Assembly (NCBI GenBank): GCA_012839325.1
Contig: DUNQ01000031.1
Location: 1-42,589 of the forward strand
Origin: Candidatus Cloacimonadota bacterium
GTDB lineage: Bacteria > Cloacimonadota > Cloacimonadia > Cloacimonadales > Cloacimonadaceae
DNA length: 42,589 nucleotides
Direction of reading: 5' to 3'
The notes under the pieces are model-generated. The model was given only the letters and a program-made list of their open reading frames with translations. It had not been told where the DNA came from and did not search any database. Below, in pieces: positions 34,203 through 39,781 of this stretch (the stretch's first letter is position 1; each line of letters starts with the position of its first letter). The translations under genes and the position numbers were made by a program.

Positions 34203-35260
34203 ACTTGGAAAAGAAAACACAAGAAGAGATAGCAATTGAAGTTATTAGGGTGCTCGTTCACAGATTTAAACTTTTCCCAAACTCAAAACAGAGTATTAGA
34301 AATGCTCCATTTCATAAGGCTTTTTTAGCAGCATTCGCTGACAAGATCGGTCAGAGCAATATAAGTGTTGCAAGGCTAATAGGATTAAGCAGTTGGATGC
34401 ATGGTTTAAACACGACTTTGGGACAGACGTTTTTTGAGAATGTAGCCCACATTCTTTCTGATGGTGAAAAGAAGGAATGGACATCTAAGAAGCTTGGAAA
34501 CCTGAAAATAAGCTCTGCGCAGAAGAGCATGATAAGTGATCTGATAACGGATCTTAGTAATTCAAATAAATTGCCAAATCGAAGAGAAGAAGATGATATG
34601 ATATTGGCTGCAGAAGGTGGCGCGCTCGTTGAAGCTACGAATTTCTCGGCTGATGTGTTTTATGAAACTGACACAGAGGTTGTAGCAATAGAACTTAAGA
34701 CCGTTCAGCCTAATTCGGGTGAATTTAAGGGAGAAAAACAAAAGATACTAGAAGGAAAAGCTGCTTTGCGGAAAGCATATCCTGGCAAAGATGTATACTT
34801 TTATATTGGTTTCCCTTTTGATCGTACGGTTGATACGGAAGATGAGGATCCCTGTAGTTCAAACAAGCAAAGGTTTATGGAAGCCAATATCAATTGCACG
34901 AAATATTTTGCTGAGGCTGAGGTGCTACTTGCAGATGAGCTTTGGGACTTTCTTTCCGGCAAGGAAAATACCATGCAAGATATTCTTACGATAATCAATT
35001 CTATAGCCAAGCCTGACTTTGAACTTAAGTTTGAGAAGCTTTTGCAGATTAAAGAACAAGATAAAAGAGAGATGCTTGAGTTGCTGGAAGAATGGTATTT
35101 ATATTCTGAGATGAATTTGCTTAAGAATGCTGCAAGACTGAGGGATTTGGCTGTTGGGAATGGGTCTTTGTTGAGAGTGCTCAATACAAATGGGTTTAAT
35201 GTTAAGGGTCAATACAACTGGAAAAGATATACCACGTTAATGAGCTTATTTAGAGAATAG
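34199..35260 (+). CDS. Type II restriction endonuclease, probably TdeIII/MjaII-like
   Basis: 353 residues, overlapping the methyltransferase by ATGA, the expected partner arrangement. A PD-(D/E)xK-type core can be seen as SADVFYETDTEVVAIELKTV, with D152, E165 and K167. The upstream block ISVARLIGLSSWMHGLNTTL recalls the TdeIII/MjaII group (GGNCC-type specificity in characterised members), an assignment from memory and only moderately certain. No signal peptide. No separate controller gene is seen; the helix-turn-helix on the methyltransferase could serve that role. Confidence 0.75.
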   Translation: MNLEKKTQEEIAIEVIRVLVHRFKLFPNSKQSIRNAPFHKAFLAAFADKIGQSNISVARLIGLSSWMHGLNTTLGQTFFENVAHILSDGEKKEWTSKKLGNLKISSAQKSMISDLITDLSNSNKLPNRREEDDMILAAEGGALVEATNFSADVFYETDTEVVAIELKTVQPNSGEFKGEKQKILEGKAALRKAYPGKDVYFYIGFPFDRTVDTEDEDPCSSNKQRFMEANINCTKYFAEAEVLLADELWDFLSGKENTMQDILTIINSIAKPDFELKFEKLLQIKEQDKREMLELLEEWYLYSEMNLLKNAARLRDLAVGNGSLLRVLNTNGFNVKGQYNWKRYTTLMSLFRE

Positions 35261-35370
35261 TTTGCTTTATTTGTCTCAATGAAAATCTGGTAAGTTTATG
35301 GCCTCATTGACCGAGAAAGCAAAGGTTTTTGTGCTTGGTTAAGCGGCATCCTGTTGCTAATGTGGGCTGT

Positions 35371-35413
35371 TGTCGCTCGTGGCAACGAGGGCGTTCCCAC
35401 ACCGGCCGCGACA
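35371..35413. repeat. Structured palindromic repeat family A, copy 5
   Basis: Outer arms TGTCGC (35371-35376) and GCGACA (35408-35413) pair over six bases, with inner CTCGT-GGCA-ACGAG (35376-35389). It lies just downstream of the restriction endonuclease gene. A degraded family B segment precedes it (about 35295-35330). Confidence 0.8.
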
Positions 35414-35452
35414 ACGGGATATCACCGCACCGGTCGCGAAAGCATAGCAGCT

Positions 35453-35506
35453 CGTTAAATCGCCAAATCCCTAAATCGCTAAATCGGCGAACGACGTGAG
35501 CACAAC
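35453..35506. repeat. TAAATCG-rich repeat block, right copy
   Basis: CGTTAAATCG, CTAAATCGCTAAATCGG and GCGAACGACGTGAGCACAA closely match the block at 30974-31018. Confidence 0.65.
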
Positions 35507-35513
35507 AAACTCC

Positions 35514-35540
35514 TTGACTTTTCACACTATATTTTATCCT
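35514..35540 (+). promoter_or_regulatory. Candidate promoter for the riboswitch transcript
   Basis: TTGACT (35514-35519), a 15-nt spacer and TATCCT (35535-35540). The predicted transcription start (~35547) falls just before the aptamer, supporting the assignment despite the short spacer. Confidence 0.4.
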
Positions 35541-35553
35541 TGGCATCGTGACT

Positions 35554-35732
35554 TGACGGTGCTATTCATAGGTAATAGGGAATTCGCAAGCGAAGCGGCC
35601 TCCGCCACTGTATGCAGCATCACGGGTGAGTTTTGCCACTGTTTGAAAAAAATCAAATGGGAAGGCTGGGCTCGACGCTGACGGAAACACAATCCGAGCA
35701 ACCCGCTGTGAGCCAGGAAACCTGCCAGCAAG
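35554..35732 (+). promoter_or_regulatory. Cobalamin (B12) riboswitch aptamer
   Basis: Hallmarks in order: GACGGTGCTATTCATAGG-type opening stem, AATAGGGAA (35574-35582), CCGCCACTGTA (35602-35612), then TGCCACTG and TGGGAAGGC (about 35635-35656), the ACGCTGACGG segment, and the B12 box AGCCAGGAAACCTGCC (35711-35726). These match the conserved core of adenosylcobalamin-class riboswitches, which lower expression of B12 uptake or synthesis genes when cobalamin is plentiful. The only gene downstream in the same direction within 1.3 kb is the secreted propeller at 35821. Confidence 0.93.
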
Positions 35733-35739
35733 TATCTTA

Positions 35740-35818
35740 GAGGTGAGATCTCCGGAGTTTTGAGATCAATCCTGTTTAGCGTTCATCTCAAGTCACAATC
35801 ATTAAAAAAGAGGTGAAC
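35740..35818 (+). promoter_or_regulatory. Riboswitch expression platform sequestering the ribosome-binding site
   Basis: GTTCATCTC (35781-35789) can pair with GAGGTGAAC (35810-35818), which contains the ribosome-binding site of the gene at 35821. The same segment can instead pair with GAGGTGA (35740-35746), next to a nested GATCTC/GAGATC hairpin (35747-35767). The two pairings exclude each other, which fits translational control. Folding was done by eye. Confidence 0.65.
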
Positions 35819-35820
35819 AG

Positions 35821-37053
35821 ATGAAACTCAGACAAATTATCCTGATACTCTTTGCGCTTGTGCTGATCAGTGTTTTAGGCGCAGAGACGATATGGGTGGT
35901 CAATTCCCAATCGCGCACGCTCAGCCGTATTGATACCGACAACGCTCAGGCTGAAAACAACTTTGCCGTTTTAGGCAATTCTCCTAATAAGCTCGCTGTT
36001 AGCGAAGACGCCTTGTGGGTGGTCAATTCCGGCGACAATTCCATTCAAAAGATAGATCCCGTCAGCGGTCAAACTTTGGCAAATTACTTGGTGGAAGTGG
36101 GCAGCAATCCCTGGGATATGGTTTTGCACGAAGGTTTTGGCTATATCAGCGGACTATTTACGGGCAAGATTTATAAGATGGATCTCGATACGGGCGAAGT
36201 CGTGGCTTCCGTGTATGCGGGCGTAGCTCCCGAGGGGATGGCGATCTACAATGAAAAGCTCTACGCGGTTTGCAGCGGCGATTATATGTTAGATCATGCC
36301 GGTAGCGCCTTGGTGGTGATAGAATTGGATAGCTTTTCTATTGTGCATGATATTGAAATGCCGGCAAATCCGCAGTATGTGGTTGTGCATGAAGAGAATA
36401 TCCACGTCTCCTGCACGGGCAATTGGGCGGATATCAGCGGACAGATAGTAATCTTGGACGAGGATGCTGATATCATCACCACGTTTGAATTGGGTAGAAC
36501 TCCGGGGAATATCTGGTTTAATCCCGAAGGCGTGGCATTTGTGGCGGATAGCTCCGGCGATGCAATGTATTCTTACTATTTTGATGGCTTTGAGGCGGAG
36601 GCTCTTTCGGCGCCTGCCTTCAGTGCATCGGATATCTGCGGAAGTGATCAGTTTATAGCTCTGCTTTTGCCAAATTGGGGTGATAACGGCACCGTTGAGG
36701 TCTATGATGAGGATTTCATTCCGTGGGGAAGCTACACGGTTGGGATGATGCCCTCGGATATCAAGATATGGGCGGAGCCGGTTTCCATCAGCGATGAGGT
36801 GGCTCCTGCAGCGATATTTGGAGTTTATCCCAATCCCGTGCATCAGAGCGGAATGCTCAAGCTGGAAGGTGAGATGTTTGGCGAGACCACAGTCTCCATC
36901 TTCAACCTGCGCGGTCAATTAGTGAAAAAGAATATGCTGAGGCAAAACGACAGAAACTTGGATATCTCGGGACTAAACAGCGGCATATATTTCTACCAAG
37001 TAAATGATGGTAAATCACGGGCTTCAGGTAAGTTTATCGTTATAAATTCATAG
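35821..37053 (+). CDS. Secreted YncE-like beta-propeller with T9SS tail, candidate B12-capture protein
   Basis: 410 residues with GAGGTGA upstream. The signal peptide spans ~1-21 (LILFALVLISVLGA). Residues ~23-320 are repeated propeller blades of the YncE/YVTN type: IWVVNSQSRTLSRIDTD, LWVVNSGDNSIQKIDPVSGQ, GFTGKIYKMDLDTGEVV-like units and TFELGRTPGNIWFNPEG; about seven can be counted. Residues ~331-410 are a T9SS type A tail (VYPNPV at 335-340, SIFNLRGQLVKK, GIYFYQV). It is the sole gene of a cobalamin-riboswitch transcript. Bacteroides BtuG, a surface beta-propeller that binds B12 with BtuB, offers a functional analogy. B12 binding here is inference; no BtuB, TonB or BtuF gene is in the window. 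Confidence 0.85.
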   Translation: MKLRQIILILFALVLISVLGAETIWVVNSQSRTLSRIDTDNAQAENNFAVLGNSPNKLAVSEDALWVVNSGDNSIQKIDPVSGQTLANYLVEVGSNPWDMVLHEGFGYISGLFTGKIYKMDLDTGEVVASVYAGVAPEGMAIYNEKLYAVCSGDYMLDHAGSALVVIELDSFSIVHDIEMPANPQYVVVHEENIHVSCTGNWADISGQIVILDEDADIITTFELGRTPGNIWFNPEGVAFVADSSGDAMYSYYFDGFEAEALSAPAFSASDICGSDQFIALLLPNWGDNGTVEVYDEDFIPWGSYTVGMMPSDIKIWAEPVSISDEVAPAAIFGVYPNPVHQSGMLKLEGEMFGETTVSIFNLRGQLVKKNMLRQNDRNLDISGLNSGIYFYQVNDGKSRASGKFIVINS

Positions 37054-37062
37054 TGTATTAGA

Positions 37063-37092
37063 TGCCTGCAAAGAGGGAGGGCTTTGCAGGCA
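37063..37092 (+). terminator. Strong hairpin after the propeller gene
   Basis: TGCCTGCAAAG (37063-37073) pairs perfectly with CTTTGCAGGCA (37082-37092), followed by AAATTTGG rather than a U-run. Likely a transcript end or 3' stabiliser. Confidence 0.6.
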
Positions 37093-37103
37093 AAATTTGG
37101 GTC

Positions 37104-37133
37104 TTGACAAAATAGTGCCATTTAGTTCACTAT
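37104..37133 (+). promoter_or_regulatory. Promoter of the histidine kinase operon
   Basis: TTGACA (37104-37109), an 18-nt spacer and CACTAT (37128-37133). The -10 ends 7 nt before the ATG at 37141, the same geometry as the rtcB promoter. Confidence 0.45.
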
Positions 37134-37140
37134 GCTTTTT

Positions 37141-38319
37141 ATGGAAAAGGACAAAACAAAACATAGAAACAAGGACTTAGACCAACTCTCGGATCCCGCT
37201 TTTGACGGTGATGCTAAGCTGATGATGGCAAACCTATTACACAATTTGCCGGGCTTAGCATATCGCTGTAAAAACGATGGAGATTGGACTATGCTCTTTT
37301 TGTCTGAAAGATGTCATGAGCTCACGGGATACCATCCGCACGAACTCATACACAATGCAGTGCTCAGCTATGATTCACTCATCGTGCCCGAGGATAGAGA
37401 TCTCGTGCGCAATACCATCAACGAGGGAGTGGCGTCCGGTAATCAATTTCAGATAGAATATAGAATTATGCACAAATCCGGCGTAATAACATGGGTCTTG
37501 GAAACGGGCTGCGCTTTCTATGATGAAGATGGCAATCCCTTGATCTTGGACGGATTTATCCGCGATATCAGCCGGCGCAGGGAAAAGGACGAGCAGCTGA
37601 GTAGTTTGGCGCATGAACTCGCGGAGATGAATGCCAGTAAAGATAGGTTTTTCACGCTGCTTGCTCACGACTTGCAAAATCCCATATATGCGGTGATCTC
37701 ACTCTCCGAATTCATGATGGATAATTGTAATGAGTTAGAGAAAAGAGATCTGCATGCTGCATTTAGACAGGTGAATAACTCCGCGCGCACCATTCACGTT
37801 CTCTTGGAAAATCTGCTTGATTGGTCTCGCCTGCAGACGGGTAAAATCATGCTGCAAAAGGAATATGTGTCGCTGAAACCCTTGATAGAATATGCGGTTA
37901 AACAGTTTGAGACATCCATACAGCAAAAGAATTTGGAAGTCATCATAGGGATGGATGAAGATATCAGAATCTATAGTGATATGCGCTTGATCTCGGTGAT
38001 CATCAGGAATCTGGTTTCCAATGCAGTTAAGTTTTCCGAGAATGAATCGCAGGTGCGTATTACGGTTGCCGTCAAAGATGATAAGGTGGAAATCAGCGTG
38101 TTGGATCAAGGCATAGGTATTCCCAGAAAATATCTCAATAACATATTTAGTCTTAATAGCGAGCTTAGGCAATATGGCACGGCGAACGAGGCGGGCAGCG
38201 GTTTGGGGCTTATTCTTTCCTCAAATTTTGCACGCTTGATAGGTGCGGAGCTTGAGGTTGAGAGCAAATTAAACAGTGGTAGCTGCTTCACGTTGATTCT
38301 TCCCTTAAAAATAGATTGA
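37141..38319 (+). CDS. Cytosolic PAS-domain sensor histidine kinase
   Basis: 392 residues from the ATG at 37141 (an ATG at 37132 is in frame but overlaps the -10 box). No transmembrane segment or signal peptide. A PAS domain spans ~30-145 (LSERCHELTGYHPHEL ... YRIMHKSGVITWVLETG), then the HisKA dimerisation helix with FFTLLAHDLQNPI (phospho-acceptor H176), and the HATPase domain with RNLVSNAVKFS (N293), DQGIGIP (321-327) and GSGLGLIL (351-358). A soluble ligand or redox state is the likely signal. No response regulator is adjacent; the next gene is a PTS EIIA. No ribosome-binding site precedes the start. Confidence 0.92.
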   Translation: MEKDKTKHRNKDLDQLSDPAFDGDAKLMMANLLHNLPGLAYRCKNDGDWTMLFLSERCHELTGYHPHELIHNAVLSYDSLIVPEDRDLVRNTINEGVASGNQFQIEYRIMHKSGVITWVLETGCAFYDEDGNPLILDGFIRDISRRREKDEQLSSLAHELAEMNASKDRFFTLLAHDLQNPIYAVISLSEFMMDNCNELEKRDLHAAFRQVNNSARTIHVLLENLLDWSRLQTGKIMLQKEYVSLKPLIEYAVKQFETSIQQKNLEVIIGMDEDIRIYSDMRLISVIIRNLVSNAVKFSENESQVRITVAVKDDKVEISVLDQGIGIPRKYLNNIFSLNSELRQYGTANEAGSGLGLILSSNFARLIGAELEVESKLNSGSCFTLILPLKID

Positions 38320-38372
38320 CGGTTGCAGGGATTAAAAAACAATGGCTTTTAACATAAAAAACAGGTGAAAAC

Positions 38373-38873
38373 ATGAACACTCTTTTTCGGCGAGAGATGA
38401 CCCGCAAAGTGGAAGGATTCGCTTCCAAAAACCAGTGTTTGGAACATATGGTAAAGCTCCTTCATGAGCATGATGTTCTTGCTTATACGGATACTTTTAT
38501 CAAAGCGGTGAAAAGCAGAGAAGAGGCGATGAGCACGGGGATCGGGCGCGCAATAGCCATTCCTCATGCGCGTGATCACAGCGTGAACAAGCTGGGGATT
38601 GCGCTTTGCCTGCTAAATGAGGGGCTGGACTTTGGTTCGGTGGATTCCGAGCCGGTCTATTTGGTCTTTATGATCGCTGTGCCCCAGGATTCTAACGTTC
38701 AATATATGCAAGTCTTGAGGCATCTTTCCGAATATCTGCGTCAGGACGATAAACGGCATGCCATGTTGCAAGCCAAAAATGAAGAGGAATTGTATCAGAA
38801 TGTTCAACAAATGGAAAGCATTATTCTTGCTGCTCTTGGCGGGCTCGATAGCGCTGCTCCCGGCTCAAAGTGA
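38373..38873 (+). CDS. PTS EIIA type-2 (PtsN-like) domain protein
   Basis: 166 residues forming a single EIIA fructose/mannitol-type domain. The phosphorylation-site signature STGIGRAIAIPHARD puts the active His at 65. FMIAVPQDSNVQYMQVLRHL is the second conserved motif of the family. No EIIB or EIIC partner is present, so a regulatory PtsN-like role is more likely than sugar transport. It follows the kinase by 53 nt. Its last 74 nt overlap the signal-peptide region of the next gene, and it runs slightly longer than a typical ~150-residue EIIA. Confidence 0.9.
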   Translation: MNTLFRREMTRKVEGFASKNQCLEHMVKLLHEHDVLAYTDTFIKAVKSREEAMSTGIGRAIAIPHARDHSVNKLGIALCLLNEGLDFGSVDSEPVYLVFMIAVPQDSNVQYMQVLRHLSEYLRQDDKRHAMLQAKNEEELYQNVQQMESIILAALGGLDSAAPGSK

Positions 38874-39753
38874 AAATGCCGGCAGCACCGGGTTTGCCAC
38901 GCTGAGACACAACTATCAGGCTCGCAGTTCCGCGATGGGCGAAGCTTTTAACAGCATCCCCGCAAATGCCGAAGGGCTGTTTTTCAATCCTTCCGTGATA
39001 CTACAAAGTCCCGGCAAAAGCGTATCCAGCAGCCTTGCTTCATACTTTGTGGGAAGCGGCGGCGGCAGCGTGCAATACGTTCATCCCGTGGATGATAAGA
39101 TGGCTTTTGGCGGCGGGATAAAATATTGGAATAGCGGGTTGATGGATAGAACGGAGATCTCGGCTTCCAACGAGTATGTGGATACAGGGGAAACATTTGG
39201 TGCACATAGCTTTATCCTCTATGGCAGCATGGCTCATTATATCAATGACGGCATAGATATCGGCGCAACTCTTAAGATGATCTCGGATAGTATTGACGAT
39301 AAATCTGCAAGTGCCGTAGCGCTGGACTTCGGGCTTTTGCATCACACTGCAAATGAAAAGATCAAGGTGGGGCTCAGCATACGAAATCTTGGGTTGCAGA
39401 CCTCTTATTACACGGAAGCAAAGCACAGAGAAGGGCTTCCGCTGATCTACTCTGCCGGCATCAGCATGCAGGCAAACGAGAAGCTTTTGGGCTCTTTCGA
39501 GCTGGAGAAGGCGAGTTCTGAGAGCGTCCGTGCGCGCATAGGTGCGGAGTATCTGCCTCTCTCGGTTTTGGCGCTTAGAGCAGGACTGAGAACTGATTTC
39601 GGCGATTATAATATGGGTGGTAATATGGGGTTCCTGGGTGGATTTAGCATGGGTGTGGGCTACACTCTTTCAAAGCTGCAGCTGGATTATGCAGTGGTCT
39701 CTTTAGGAGACTTAGGGCTTAGCAATAGGCTTTCTTTGGGGTATAAGTTTTGA
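38800..39753 (+). CDS. PorV/PorQ-family outer-membrane protein
   Basis: 317 residues from the ATG at 38800, chosen because it starts a signal peptide (MFNKWKALFLLLLAGSIALL, then PAQS) and has a GAGGAA site upstream; the frame is open to 38758. The mature protein begins with GFATLRHNYQARSSAMGEAF and NAEGLFFNPS, the opening motif of the PorV/PorQ (UPF0164-like) family, and continues with amphipathic beta-strands ending in the aromatic terminal LSLGYKF typical of outer-membrane barrels. PorV shuttles cargo in T9SS of Bacteroidota. Its presence together with five T9SS-tailed proteins in the window is consistent, though paralogues of this family also have unrelated roles. Confidence 0.82.
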   Translation: MFNKWKALFLLLLAGSIALLPAQSENAGSTGFATLRHNYQARSSAMGEAFNSIPANAEGLFFNPSVILQSPGKSVSSSLASYFVGSGGGSVQYVHPVDDKMAFGGGIKYWNSGLMDRTEISASNEYVDTGETFGAHSFILYGSMAHYINDGIDIGATLKMISDSIDDKSASAVALDFGLLHHTANEKIKVGLSIRNLGLQTSYYTEAKHREGLPLIYSAGISMQANEKLLGSFELEKASSESVRARIGAEYLPLSVLALRAGLRTDFGDYNMGGNMGFLGGFSMGVGYTLSKLQLDYAVVSLGDLGLSNRLSLGYKF

Positions 39754-39781
39754 AATATAAGTTTAGGTTAAGGAAATATAT

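Larger units (their letters stand above)
35261..35820. other. Intergenic region with repeats, promoter and riboswitch
   Basis: The left half (to ~35506) is palindromic repeat DNA. The right half carries a promoter, the cobalamin riboswitch and its expression platform. Nothing else was seen. Confidence 0.7.

Noticed and set aside
35554-35732. Short ORF at 35496-35681 overlapping the riboswitch
   Set aside because: The conserved cobalamin aptamer explains this sequence; the frame has no ribosome-binding site.
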